Assembly: GCA_004554585.1 (NCBI GenBank)
Contig: SFLH01000006.1
Location: 1-64,000, forward strand
From: Clostridiales bacterium
GTDB lineage: Bacteria > Bacillota > Clostridia > Oscillospirales > Oscillospiraceae
Reading direction: 5' to 3'
Length of the DNA stretch: 64,000 nt
The notes beneath the pieces are model-generated. The model saw only the letters and a list, made by a program, of their open reading frames with translations, ran no database searches and was not told where the DNA came from. Shown piece by piece: positions 34,525-42,811 of this stretch. How positions within the stretch are numbered: the stretch's first letter is position 1; each line of letters opens with the position of its first letter. A program made the translations under genes and the position numbers.

Positions 34525-34540
34525 TGTTTCACGTGAAACA
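34525..34540. promoter_or_regulatory. parS centromere-like site 1
   Basis: Perfect TGTTTCACGTGAAACA, the 16-bp ParB/Spo0J nucleation site, in the serS leader between serS and the coiled-coil gene. Confidence 0.95.
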
Positions 34541-34559
34541 CTCTCTTCTCGCTTCCTGA

Positions 34560-35069
34560 TTAAAACAGCATGGCGTAGATCTGCCGGTAGGTATCCGCCG
34601 GGGCCTCCGCCCCCTCCACCGACGACTGGGTGGGCAGGCTGCTCTCCAGGCCGGTCTCCTCAAAGGCCTCCACCAGGGCTTTGGCCTCGCTGTAGGACTT
34701 GCGCACGGCGGCCTCGATCTGCCGCAGCCACTCCAGGGCCTCGATCTGCCGCTGCTGCTCCTCCACCTGGGCCTCCAGGTCTTCCTTCCCCTCCAGCTCA
34801 AACTGGAGCCGCTGGTTTTCCAGCTGGAGATCGGTGACCTGCTGGCTGCCCTCAATGGCCTCGTTCAAATCCTGCAGGGCCATGTGGTTGCGCTGCTGCA
34901 TCACAAAGGAGATCAGCAGCAGCAGCAAGGCCGCGCAGAACAGGACGGTCAGGTAGATCTTCACCGGCCGGCTGCGGCTGGGCTTCTTCTCCGGGGCAGG
35001 GGGCTCCGGAGCGGGAGAGGGGGTCTCTCCGCCCACCGGCGGCATCTTCTGGTTCTCTTCCTGGCTCAT
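34560..35069 (-). CDS. Membrane-anchored coiled-coil protein
   Basis: A 169-aa protein: Pro-rich cytoplasmic N-terminus, one TM helix (KIYLTVLFCAALLLLLISFVM), then a long coiled coil (about 60-125, with LQLENQRLQFELEGKEDLEA and heptads of Leu/Gln) and an acidic tail. The topology resembles FtsL/DivIC or MreC-like scaffolds, but no such domain is recognised. Overlaps parB by 4 nt at its start, so cotranslated with the segregation genes. Confidence 0.65.
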   Translation of the reverse strand: MSQEENQKMPPVGGETPSPAPEPPAPEKKPSRSRPVKIYLTVLFCAALLLLLISFVMQQRNHMALQDLNEAIEGSQQVTDLQLENQRLQFELEGKEDLEAQVEEQQRQIEALEWLRQIEAAVRKSYSEAKALVEAFEETGLESSLPTQSSVEGAEAPADTYRQIYAMLF

Positions 35070-35941
35070 GGGGTCTTCCCCTCCTTTCCTTGGGGGAGGG
35101 ATGCCAGGGCGGCCATCAGGGCCTCCAGGTCCTCCTGGTCGTAGTATTCCAGGGCGATCTTGCCCTTTTTCTTCCCCTGGGTGATGGTCACCCGGCGGCC
35201 CAGGCCGGCGGTCAGCTGGCGCTCGGCCTCCTTAAAATAGAGTTTCAGGGGGGAGGAGGGCTTTTCTGGGGCGCTGGCCTCCCGCTCCTGGAGCCGCTGG
35301 CGGATGCGCTCCTCGGTCTCCCGGACGGACCAGCCCTTGGTGCGGATCTCCTCGGCCGCGGCGATCTGTTCCTCTGCCGTGGGCAGGGCCAGCAGGGCCC
35401 GGCCGTGGCCGGCGGACAGGGAACCCTGTTCGATGAGCCACTGGACCTCCTGGGGCAGGGCCAGCAGGCGCATGGCGTTGGCCACCGCCGGGCGGGACTT
35501 GCTCACCCGCTTGGCGGCCTCCTCTTGGGTCAGGCCGTACTCCTGGACCAGGGTGCGGTAGCCGGCGGCCTCCTCCATGGGGTTTAAGTCCTCCCGCTGG
35601 AGATTCTCGATGAGCCCCAGCTCCATGACCTTCCGGTCGTCGGCCTCCACGATGATGGCGGGGACCTCCTCCAGGCCGGCCATACGGGCGGCCCGCCACC
35701 GGCGCTCCCCGGCGATGATCTGGTAGTAGCCAGAGGCCAGGCGGCGGACGGTGAGGGGCTGCAGGATGCCGTGCTGGCCGATGGACTGGGCCAGGTCGGC
35801 CAGGCTCTCCTCGTCAAAATGTTTTCTGGGCTGGTTCAGGCCGGGCTCCACCTGGGCGATGGGAAGGCTCACCGAGCCCCCGGTCTGGGCCTGGAGGGAG
35901 GTGTCTCCCAGCAGGGCGTCCAGCCCTCTTCCTAAGGCCAT
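35066..35941 (-). CDS. parB: Chromosome partitioning protein ParB (Spo0J)
   Basis: A 291-aa CTP-dependent clamp that loads at parS and spreads. Starts MALGRGLDALLGD; contains the CTPase motif GERRWRAARMAG, ENLQREDLNPMEEAAGY, the HTH TQEEAAKRVSKSRPAVANAM and a C-terminal dimerisation domain (KGKIALEYYDQEDLEALMAAL). Partner of the ParA next to it; parS sites at 34525 and 36877 flank the parB-parA block. Confidence 0.96.
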   Translation of the reverse strand: MALGRGLDALLGDTSLQAQTGGSVSLPIAQVEPGLNQPRKHFDEESLADLAQSIGQHGILQPLTVRRLASGYYQIIAGERRWRAARMAGLEEVPAIIVEADDRKVMELGLIENLQREDLNPMEEAAGYRTLVQEYGLTQEEAAKRVSKSRPAVANAMRLLALPQEVQWLIEQGSLSAGHGRALLALPTAEEQIAAAEEIRTKGWSVRETEERIRQRLQEREASAPEKPSSPLKLYFKEAERQLTAGLGRRVTITQGKKKGKIALEYYDQEDLEALMAALASLPQGKEGKTP

Positions 35942-35942
35942 G

Positions 35943-36719
35943 TTATCCTTCCTTTCCAGACAGGGGGTTGCGTGCCAGCAGTTCCTCTGTCAGTCGTTTG
36001 TAGGCCGCTGCCCCCCGGGAGGAGCCGTCGTAGGCGGTGACCGGCTTGCCGTGGCTGGGGGCCTCGGACAGGCGGACGTTCCGGGGGATGACGGTGGCAA
36101 AAACCTGGCCGGGGAAGTGGCGTTTGACCTCCTCGGCCACCTGGAGGGAGAGGTTGGTGCGGCCGTCGTACATGGTCAGCAGCAGCCCCTCCAACCCGAT
36201 GGCGGGATTGAGCCTGCTCTTGACAATGCGGATGGTGGACAGCAGGTCGCTGAGCCCCTCCAGGGCGTAGTATTCACATTGGACGGGCACCAGCACGGTG
36301 TCCGCCGCACAAAGACAGTTGAGGGTGAGCAGTTCCAGGGAGGGGGGGCAGTCGATGAGGACAAAGTCATAGTCCCCGGCCACCTGGGCCAGGGCCTCTT
36401 TCAGCAGGTACTCCCGCCGGTCCATGGCGATCATCTCCACCGTGGCCCCCGCCAGGGCCTTGTTGGCGGGCAGCACGTGGGCATAGGGGGTGCGGACGAT
36501 GGCATTGGCCACCGGCGCGCCGGCGATGAGCACGTCGTACACCGTGGGGAACACCGCCCCCTTGTCCACCCCAAAGCCCGAGGTGGCGTTGCCCTGGGGG
36601 TCGAAGTCACACACCAGCACCTTGGCCCCGGCGTTTTGGAGGCAGGCCCCCAGATTCACGCAGCTGGTGGTCTTGCCCACCCCGCCTTTTTGGTTGACAA
36701 AAGCGATGGTCTTGCCCAT
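35943..36719 (-). CDS. parA: Chromosome partitioning ATPase ParA (Soj)
   Basis: A 258-aa deviant-Walker ATPase: NQKGGVGKTTSCVNLGACL, VCDFDPQGNATSGFG, LIDCPPSLELLTLNCL and the ParA signature region VIPRNVRLSEAPSHGKP. It binds DNA non-specifically and is stimulated by ParB. Start 36719 (MGKTIAFVNQKGG) with GAGGAGGGCC; one base separates its stop from the parB start. Transcribed noc-parA-parB order. Confidence 0.96.
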   Translation of the reverse strand: MGKTIAFVNQKGGVGKTTSCVNLGACLQNAGAKVLVCDFDPQGNATSGFGVDKGAVFPTVYDVLIAGAPVANAIVRTPYAHVLPANKALAGATVEMIAMDRREYLLKEALAQVAGDYDFVLIDCPPSLELLTLNCLCAADTVLVPVQCEYYALEGLSDLLSTIRIVKSRLNPAIGLEGLLLTMYDGRTNLSLQVAEEVKRHFPGQVFATVIPRNVRLSEAPSHGKPVTAYDGSSRGAAAYKRLTEELLARNPLSGKEG

Positions 36720-36870
36720 GGCCCTCCTCCTCGTTTCTCCCTGGCCCAAAGGGAACCCTCTGGCCCGCATGGGGTCTTAGAGTTTTATTATACTCCAGGA
36801 AACCAGCCTTTGGCAAGGGATTTCGTAGAATTTCCCACCCCCCCGCCGGCAGGGTTCCAGGCAGAAAAAA

Positions 36871-36898
36871 GATGGATGTTTCACGTGAAACATCCATC
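36871..36898. promoter_or_regulatory. parS site 2 inside a 28-bp perfect palindrome
   Basis: TGTTTCACGTGAAACA at 36877-36892, extended to a 28-bp perfect palindrome by GATGGA/TCCATC on its sides. Lies between noc and parA. It could also fold as a hairpin in the noc transcript. Confidence 0.95.
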
Positions 36899-36937
36899 CA
36901 AAAGGGAAAGGATATGCAGGGGGCATGGAACGATCCG

Positions 36938-37768
36938 TCACGCCGGGGGCTTGCCGGAGGCCTTGGCCTTGGGGATGCGGATGGTCAGCAGGAGGTCGTC
37001 CCCCTCCTCCACCCGCTGGCACTGGGCGTCCACCCCCGCCGAACGCATCACCGTCAGGCTGTGGTCCAGGGTGTTGAGAAAAAAGCGCACGTCCCGGATC
37101 AGCATGGGCCGGCGGGATTTTTTCTCCCGGGCCTGGTCGCCCAGGACCTCTTCCACGTATCGCTCGGTGCGGGCCACCGTCCACCCCTCCCGCACCAGGC
37201 GCAGGGCCGCCTCCTTTTGGGCCTCGGGGGTGGGCAGACGCAGCAGGGCCCGGGCGTGGCGCTCGGTAAAGCCGTTCTGCCGCAGCAGGTTCAGCAGCTC
37301 CGGGGGCAGCCGCAGCAGCCGCAGCTTGTTGGCCACCGCCGACTGGGACTTGCCCACCTTGGCGGCCACCTCCTCCTGGGACAGGCCGTACACGGTGGTC
37401 AGCCGTTCCAGGGCCTTGGCCTCCTCCCAGAAGTCCAGGTCCCGCCGCTGGAGGTTCTCGATGAGGGAGAGGAGGCAAGAGCTCTCCCGGGAGACCTCCA
37501 GCACCAGGCAGGGCACCTGGGTCAGCCCGCACAGCACCGCCGCCCGCAGCCGCCGCTCCCCGGCGATGAGCTCATACTTCCCGCCTCCCTTCCGCCGCAC
37601 GGACAGGGGCTGGAGAATCCCGTGGGCCCGGATGCTCTCGGCCAGCTCCGCCAAACCTTCGGGATCAAAATACCGGCGGGGCTGGTCGGGGTTGGGGGAG
37701 ATGTCGCCGGGGGCAATCATGGTCACCCGGGTGCTCTCCAGCAGCCCCCGGCGATACAAAACCGGCAT
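36938..37768 (-). CDS. noc: Nucleoid occlusion protein Noc (ParB family)
   Basis: A 276-aa ParB paralogue. It keeps ISPNPDQPRRYFDPEGLAEL, the CTP-binding GERRLRAAVLCG, ENLQRRDLDFWEEAKAL and an HTH (SQEEVAAKVGKSQSAVANKL). Position upstream of parA in the order rsmG..parB-parA-noc matches Noc. Noc binds its own NBS sites (ATTTCCCGGGAAAT type) and blocks division over the nucleoid; a second-ParB role cannot be excluded. The N-terminal membrane-binding helix of Noc is short here (MPVLYRRGLLES). Start 37768. Confidence 0.85.
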   Translation of the reverse strand: MPVLYRRGLLESTRVTMIAPGDISPNPDQPRRYFDPEGLAELAESIRAHGILQPLSVRRKGGGKYELIAGERRLRAAVLCGLTQVPCLVLEVSRESSCLLSLIENLQRRDLDFWEEAKALERLTTVYGLSQEEVAAKVGKSQSAVANKLRLLRLPPELLNLLRQNGFTERHARALLRLPTPEAQKEAALRLVREGWTVARTERYVEEVLGDQAREKKSRRPMLIRDVRFFLNTLDHSLTVMRSAGVDAQCQRVEEGDDLLLTIRIPKAKASGKPPA

Positions 37769-37913
37769 TCTTCTCACCCCCCTTCTTGGAACATCCATAG
37801 TTTACCATTTTTTGGAAGGGAAATCTTGGGAACCCTGTCGACCTGCCCCTCTTTTCCTGGGAAAACACCCTTTCGGGGGAGGCGGGCTTCTCTGGTCCCA
37901 GGGGGCGGAGGCG

Positions 37914-37950
37914 AAAAAATCCCCCCGGGCCACAGGGGGTCCGGGGGGAT
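37914..37950 (-). terminator. Terminator of the CoA-transferase gene
   Basis: ATCCCCCCGGACCC/GGGCCCGGGGGGAT-type stem with TTTTTTCGCC on the minus strand, 27 nt after the stop codon. Confidence 0.85.
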
Positions 37951-37977
37951 GGAGGGTTCCGTTTCCTTGGGGAAGCC

Positions 37978-39318
37978 TTACCGCTTGTTGGACTTTCTCC
38001 AGATGCCCATCTTCTCGGCGTTCTGGATGAGCTCCTCGCGGAACTGGGGGTGAGCGATGGAGATGATCTTCTCGGCGCGCTCCCAGGTGTTCAGGCCCTT
38101 GAGGTTGATCATGCCGTACTCGGTGACCAGGTACTGCACGGTGGACCGGGGGTCGGTGCAGATGGAGCCGGGGGTCAGGGTGGGCACGATGCGGGACTTG
38201 AGCTGGCCGTCCTTGCCCTTCATGGCGGAGGACAGGCAGATGAAGGACTTACCGCCCTTGGACAGGTAAGCGCCCATGACGAAGTCCAGCTGGCCGCCGG
38301 TGCCGGAGATCTGCCGGATGCCGGCGGACTCGGCGTTGACCTGGCCAAAGAGGTCCAGATCGACGATGTTGTTGATGGAGATGAAGTTGTCCAGCTGGGA
38401 GATCACGTGCACGTCGTTGGTGTAGTCCACGGGGGCGCCCATGACGTCGGGGTTCTCCTTGACGTAGTCATACAGCTTCTTGGTGCCGGCAGCGAAGGCG
38501 AAGACCTGACGGCCATAGTCCAGGGACTTGTTCTTGCCGGTGATCTTGCCAGCCTTAGCGATGTCCACGAAGGCATCCACGTACATCTCGGTGTGCACGC
38601 CCAGGTCCTTCAGGTCAGACTCGGCAATCAGGGCGCCCACGGTGTTGGGCATGCCGCCGATGCCCAGCTGCAGGCAGGCGCCGTTGGGGATCTCGGGCAC
38701 GATGAGGTTGGCCACGGTGCGGTCCACGTCGGTGGGGGGCACGGAGCCCAGCTCGGGGATGGAGGGGTTGTCGCCTTCCACCACGTAGGTCACGTCGGCG
38801 ATGTTGATCTCGGTCTTGTACAGGCCGTAGACACGGGGCAGGTTCTCGTTGACCTCCACCACGATGTGCTTGGCGCGGGCGCACATGTCATACAGGTGAG
38901 AGGGGGCCAGGGACATGGAGAAGTTGCCGTGCTCGTCCATGGGGGGCACCTGGGTGAAGACCACGTCCACGGGGTCCAGGTTCTCACGGTAGAACCGGGG
39001 CAGCTCGGAGTAGCGCATGGGGGAGAACCAGCCCATGCCCTTGGCGATGATCTTCCGGTCGATGCCGGAGCAGTGCCAGGAGTGCCAAGCGAAGTGCTCG
39101 CCGGCGTCGTCGGCCTTGGCGATCTCGGGCATCCACATGGTCACGCCGCCGCGGACCTTCACGTCCTCCAGCTCGTTCTGGCGGGCAGCCAGGGCCTTGT
39201 CCAGGGCCACGGGATGGTTGGTGCACCAAGTGTAATCCACCCAGTCGCCGGACTTGACCAGCTTGACGGCCTCGGCAGCGGTGGTCAGCTTGCTCTTATA
39301 CATTGCCTGAAAATCCAT
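37978..39318 (-). CDS. but: Butyryl-CoA:acetate CoA-transferase (family I CoA-transferase)
   Basis: A 446-aa CoA-transferase of the acetyl-CoA hydrolase/transferase group. The N-terminus MDFQAMYKSKLTTAAEAVKLVKSGDWVDY-type sequence, GGVTMWMPEI, SPMRYSELPRFYREN, the CoA loop LQLGIGGMPN and GSICTDPRSTVQYL match the But proteins of gut butyrate producers, which swap CoA between butyryl-CoA and acetate as the final step of butyrate formation. A 4-hydroxybutyrate or propionyl-CoA transferase is the main alternative. Single gene with its own promoter and terminator; the other butyrate genes here (crt-hbd) are 10 kb away. Confidence 0.85.
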   Translation of the reverse strand: MDFQAMYKSKLTTAAEAVKLVKSGDWVDYTWCTNHPVALDKALAARQNELEDVKVRGGVTMWMPEIAKADDAGEHFAWHSWHCSGIDRKIIAKGMGWFSPMRYSELPRFYRENLDPVDVVFTQVPPMDEHGNFSMSLAPSHLYDMCARAKHIVVEVNENLPRVYGLYKTEINIADVTYVVEGDNPSIPELGSVPPTDVDRTVANLIVPEIPNGACLQLGIGGMPNTVGALIAESDLKDLGVHTEMYVDAFVDIAKAGKITGKNKSLDYGRQVFAFAAGTKKLYDYVKENPDVMGAPVDYTNDVHVISQLDNFISINNIVDLDLFGQVNAESAGIRQISGTGGQLDFVMGAYLSKGGKSFICLSSAMKGKDGQLKSRIVPTLTPGSICTDPRSTVQYLVTEYGMINLKGLNTWERAEKIISIAHPQFREELIQNAEKMGIWRKSNKR

Positions 39319-39428
39319 CGTTCATGTCTCCTTTTCTAAATAAAAAGAATAAAATCTTCCTCCACCCCCAGAAGGGTCCCCTTCCCCCGGCAGGCGCCGG
39401 CGGGGGCAAAGGCAAAACAGTCAGCTAC

Positions 39429-39457
39429 AGTGTAGCCACCTTGGCGAGAAAAGTCAA
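39429..39457 (-). promoter_or_regulatory. Promoter of the CoA-transferase gene
   Basis: Minus-strand TTGACT (39457-39452), 17-nt spacer, TACACT (39434-39429). The 11-bp palindrome CTACAGTGTAG (39425-39435) covers the -10, so a repressor site is possible. The 130-nt leader contains a strong GC hairpin (GGCGCCGGCGGGGG region). Confidence 0.75.
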
Positions 39458-39585
39458 GCAAATTTTTGCATTTTCTTCACTTTCCTCTTGCATTTTTTCC
39501 CCCGGCAAAACCCCCTGGCAAAAGCGCCGAAAATCGGGGTTTTTTCCTCGTTCGTTTCCGTTGTTTTTTTTGTGTTCTTTGCCAC

Positions 39586-39614
39586 TTGCCAGGGGGAGAT
39601 CGGTCGATTAGAAT
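39586..39614 (+). promoter_or_regulatory. Promoter of xpt
   Basis: TTGCCA (39586-39591), 17-nt spacer, TAGAAT (39609-39614), 68 nt before the GTG start. No purine-riboswitch core was found in the leader. Confidence 0.65.
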
Positions 39615-39681
39615 AGAAGAAAGCAATGTCATGACACACACTCCGGGGCCGCCGGCACCCGGGGGAAAGGGGGCAGTTTCT

Positions 39682-40266
39682 GTGAAAGAACTGAAAGAGA
39701 GAATCCTGCGAGAGGGGAAGATTCGGGGCCACAACGAGGTGCTCAAGGTGGACAGCTTCCTCAACCACCAGATGGACGTGGCCTTTCTCCAGGCCGTGGG
39801 CCAGGAGTTCCGCCGCCGCTTTGACGGCTGCCAGGTGGACCGGGTGCTGACCATCGAGGCCTCGGGCATCGCCGTGGCCGCCTTCACCGCCCAGGCCTTT
39901 GACCAGGCGCCCGTCCTGTTTGCCAAAAAGCACAAGACCAAGAACATCGCCGGGGACGTGTTCCTCAGCCAGGTGGAGTCCTTCACCCAGGATAAGCGGC
40001 CCTACAACATCTTCGTGTCCAAGGAGTTTCTCCATCCCGGGGAGCGGGTGCTCCTCATCGACGACTTCTTGGCCAACGGCAGCGCCCTGGAGGGGCTCAT
40101 CGACCTGGTCCACCAGGCCGGGGCCCAGGTGGTGGGGGCCGGCATCGTCATCGAGAAGGCCTTCCAGCCCGGGGGCGAGCGCATCCGCGCCAAAGGGGTG
40201 CGGGTGGAGTCCCTGGCCCGGATCGCCTCCATGAGCGAGGAGACCGGCGTGGTCTTCTGCGATTGA
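39682..40266 (+). CDS. xpt: Xanthine phosphoribosyltransferase
   Basis: A 194-aa purine salvage enzyme making XMP from xanthine and PRPP. It begins VKELKERILREGKIRGHNEV, has TIEASGIAVAAFTA, KKHKTKNIAG and the PRPP loop VLLIDDFLANGSALEGL. Length fits Xpt. The start is GTG at 39682 with GGGGG upstream; the longer upstream frame is not family-like. Followed by a BMP-type lipoprotein gene in the same direction, which fits purine uptake and salvage. Confidence 0.93.
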   Translation: MKELKERILREGKIRGHNEVLKVDSFLNHQMDVAFLQAVGQEFRRRFDGCQVDRVLTIEASGIAVAAFTAQAFDQAPVLFAKKHKTKNIAGDVFLSQVESFTQDKRPYNIFVSKEFLHPGERVLLIDDFLANGSALEGLIDLVHQAGAQVVGAGIVIEKAFQPGGERIRAKGVRVESLARIASMSEETGVVFCD

Positions 40267-40370
40267 GGGGAATTTGACAGAAGCTGTCAGCCGTTCCGTC
40301 ATCGTCTGCCCCCGTCTCCGCCGGCCCGGCGGGAGGTGGGGCTGACCCTTTTGGGAGGAGGAGGATGCCC

Positions 40371-41507
40371 ATGAAACTGTCCCTGCCCGCGCTGATCCTT
40401 GCCGGTGCCATGCTCCTGGGTCTGGCCGCCTGCAGCACGGCCCCCGCCAGTGAGGACACCGGGGAACAGACCGCCGCGGACCTGAAGGTGGGCCTGCTGC
40501 TGGCGGGCCAGGGCGAGGACTCCTACAGCCAGAGCCACATCCAGGACCTGCGGATCGCCTGCGAAAACCTGGGGCTGGACTATGACAGCCAGGTGTTTGT
40601 GCAGGAGGAGGTCCCCCGGGACGGCAGCGCCGTGAAGAACCTGCAGGCCCTGGCCGACCAGGGCTGCCAGATCGTCTTTTCCACCGACCCCGCCCTGGAG
40701 GAACCCCTGACGGTGTTCGCCGGCCGCAACAGCGACATCATCTTCTGCCAGGCCGCCGGCTTCCGGGGGGCCCAGGACACTCTGGACAACACCCACGACT
40801 ACTACGTCAAGCTCTACGAGGCCCAGTACCTGGCGGGTATCGCCGCCGGTCTGAAAACCCAAACGGGCCTGCTGGGCTGCGTGGCCGCCGAGGACAGCGC
40901 CGTGGTCATCTCCGCCTTCACCGCCTTCTACCTGGGGGCCAAGAGCGTGGCCCCGGAGGCGACCATGGTGGTGCGCTACACCGGCAGCTGGTCGGACCAG
41001 GAAACCGAGGCCGCCGCTGCCCAGGGCCTCATCGACCAGGGCTGCGACGTGCTGTGCCACTGCACCGACACCACCGCCGTGGCCCAGACCGCCCAGACCA
41101 ACGGGGTCTGGGCCGTGGGCTGGGGCCAGGACATGACCGACGCGGCCCCCCAGGCCGCCCTGGTCTCCACCCGGGTCAACTGGAGCGCCTATTACACCTA
41201 CGCCCTGGAGTGCTTGCTGCAAAACCGGGAGATCCCCCAGGATTGGTGCGGGGACTACGCCGGCGGGGCCTGCGGCCTGACCGAGCTGAACCAGGCCATC
41301 GCCGCCGAGGGCACTGCCAAGGCCATCCAGGAGGCCGCCGACGGCATCGCCGAGGACGTGGTGGAGGTCTTCACCGGCCCCCTGTACGGCATCGACGCCG
41401 AGGGCAACGAGCTGATCCTGGCCAAGGGTGAGTTCTATCCCGAGAACCAGGAGGGTTCCCTGCCCACCTTCACCTATCTGGTGGACGGGATCACCGTGCT
41501 GCCCTGA
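40371..41507 (+). CDS. BMP-family substrate-binding lipoprotein (likely purine nucleoside)
   Basis: A 378-aa exported lipoprotein: signal MKLSLPALILAGAMLLGLAAC with lipobox Cys, then a PnrA/BMP-type binding fold (LKVGLLLAGQGEDSYSQSHI, IVFSTDPALEEPL, YEAQYLAGIAAGLKT, GWGQDMTDAAPQ, YTYALECLLQN). BMP proteins feed nucleoside ABC importers; no ATPase or permease is adjacent. The neighbour xpt supports a purine ligand, by inference. ATG at 40371 is better spaced from GGAGGAGG than the ATG two codons earlier. Confidence 0.85.
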   Translation: MKLSLPALILAGAMLLGLAACSTAPASEDTGEQTAADLKVGLLLAGQGEDSYSQSHIQDLRIACENLGLDYDSQVFVQEEVPRDGSAVKNLQALADQGCQIVFSTDPALEEPLTVFAGRNSDIIFCQAAGFRGAQDTLDNTHDYYVKLYEAQYLAGIAAGLKTQTGLLGCVAAEDSAVVISAFTAFYLGAKSVAPEATMVVRYTGSWSDQETEAAAAQGLIDQGCDVLCHCTDTTAVAQTAQTNGVWAVGWGQDMTDAAPQAALVSTRVNWSAYYTYALECLLQNREIPQDWCGDYAGGACGLTELNQAIAAEGTAKAIQEAADGIAEDVVEVFTGPLYGIDAEGNELILAKGEFYPENQEGSLPTFTYLVDGITVLP

Positions 41508-41548
41508 CCGGCGGCGTTCCCATTCCCCAAAACAACCATCAAACCATC

Positions 41549-41584
41549 ACCGGCGTGTCCTTCCCCCAGGAAGGGCACGCCGGT
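41549..41584. terminator. Bidirectional terminator between the BMP lipoprotein and ABC permease genes
   Basis: ACCGGCGTGTCCTTCC/GGAAGGGCACGCCGGT stem with TTTGATGTTTT on the plus side and GATGGTTTGATGGTTGTTTT on the minus side; serves converging genes. Confidence 0.8.
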
Positions 41585-41599
41585 TTGATGTTTTCCCCC

Positions 41600-42811
41600 T
41601 TAGCCTCTCCCCTCCCCTGTCCGGAAAAAGAGGGCCGCCTGAAGGGCCAGGGCCCCGGCCCAGAGGCACAGGACCACCGGCCGGCCCACCCCGGCCAGGG
41701 CCAGCGGCAGCAGAGCCAGGGGGACCAGGTACTTCCGGGGGTGGTGCCACAGGTCGCTCTCGGTCTTCCACCCTCGGAGGGGGCACCACCGCTCCAGGGC
41801 CGCCGCCAGCAGGGCCCCCTGCAGGGCCAGGAGGGGGACGACCGCCAGGTCCCCCAGGCCCACCGCCCCCCAGGCCAGCTGCCAGGCCCCCAGGCAGAGG
41901 ACCAGCGCCGCCCCATACAGGGCGGCCAGGAAGCCGACATACCCCCGCCAAAACCGGCGGCCCCCGCCGGGCAGGACCACCAGCGCCTGGGCCAGGGCCG
42001 GGTCCCGGGAAAACAGGGTGGCCGCCGGGGTGTTCAGGCCGCACAGGGCCAGGCTCACAGGCAGCAGTTCCCGCCCGCTCGCCGGGGCCAGCGCCAGGGG
42101 CAGCAGGCAGGCCCCGGCCCACAGCCCGGCGGTGTTGAGCCAGCTGCGCCGGTCGGCCGACAGAGCTCGGAACAGATAGCCCAGCACCCCGCCGGACCGG
42201 CGGCGGCGGGGGCCTCTGGCCGGGGCAAGCCGCTGGAACTCCCAGGGGCCCAGCCGGCACAGGCAGACCCCGGCAACCCCGGCGCTGACCGCCGCCCCCG
42301 CCAGCTGGACCGGCAGGGACCCCAGCAGCACCACCGCCGCCGCCCCCGCGCCCCAGAGAAGGACCGGGACCCACCGGCCCCGGCGAAAAAGCCCATACCC
42401 CGCCGCGCACCCCCAGCAGGCTGCGGCGCTCCACACCAGGGCGGCGGCCAGCTCCCCGGGGCGGCCGGGACACAGGGCCGCCAGCAGGGCCCACAGGGGC
42501 AGGGTTTTGGTCAGCAGGGTGTGGGCCGCCAGCACCGTCCCCCAGGAGAGGGCGAACCATCGGTCGGGCATCGGCAGGAGGAAGAGTTCCTCCAGCTCCT
42601 CCAGGTGCCGCCGGTCCCCCAAGGTCTGGACCATGGCCCCGGCGGAAAAGGCGGTGCAGAGGGCGGCCGCTTCCACCGGCCCCGGCAGGGTGATCTGGGC
42701 CCCCCGGACTGCCGCAAACAGGAGGACCGGGACCAGCAGGCCCTTCCCCATCCCCCGGTGCCGGGGGCCGAAGAAGGCCCTGGCCAGGGCCTTACCAGTC
42801 AGGGGGCGCAT
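41600..42811 (-). CDS. ABC-2 type transporter permease
   Basis: A 403-aa protein with about ten hydrophobic segments (for example WALLAALC, AVVLLGSLPVQLAGAAVS, LVPLALLPLALAGVG), typical of an export permease of the ABC-2/EcsB kind. It overlaps the ATPase gene by 20 nt (42792-42811), so the two form one transporter. Substrate unknown. Arg/Pro-rich cytoplasmic loop ARGPRRRRSGG near residue 205. Confidence 0.78.
   Translation of the reverse strand: MRPLTGKALARAFFGPRHRGMGKGLLVPVLLFAAVRGAQITLPGPVEAAALCTAFSAGAMVQTLGDRRHLEELEELFLLPMPDRWFALSWGTVLAAHTLLTKTLPLWALLAALCPGRPGELAAALVWSAAACWGCAAGYGLFRRGRWVPVLLWGAGAAAVVLLGSLPVQLAGAAVSAGVAGVCLCRLGPWEFQRLAPARGPRRRRSGGVLGYLFRALSADRRSWLNTAGLWAGACLLPLALAPASGRELLPVSLALCGLNTPAATLFSRDPALAQALVVLPGGGRRFWRGYVGFLAALYGAALVLCLGAWQLAWGAVGLGDLAVVPLLALQGALLAAALERWCPLRGWKTESDLWHHPRKYLVPLALLPLALAGVGRPVVLCLWAGALALQAALFFRTGEGRG

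Noticed and set aside
36938..37768. noc as a redundant ParB pseudogene
   Set aside because: All ParB-family motifs are intact and the gene order matches noc, so it is a functional paralogue rather than a remnant.
39460..39681. Purine riboswitch before xpt
   Set aside because: No three-way-junction core or conserved loops found; only a promoter and a short GC-rich leader.
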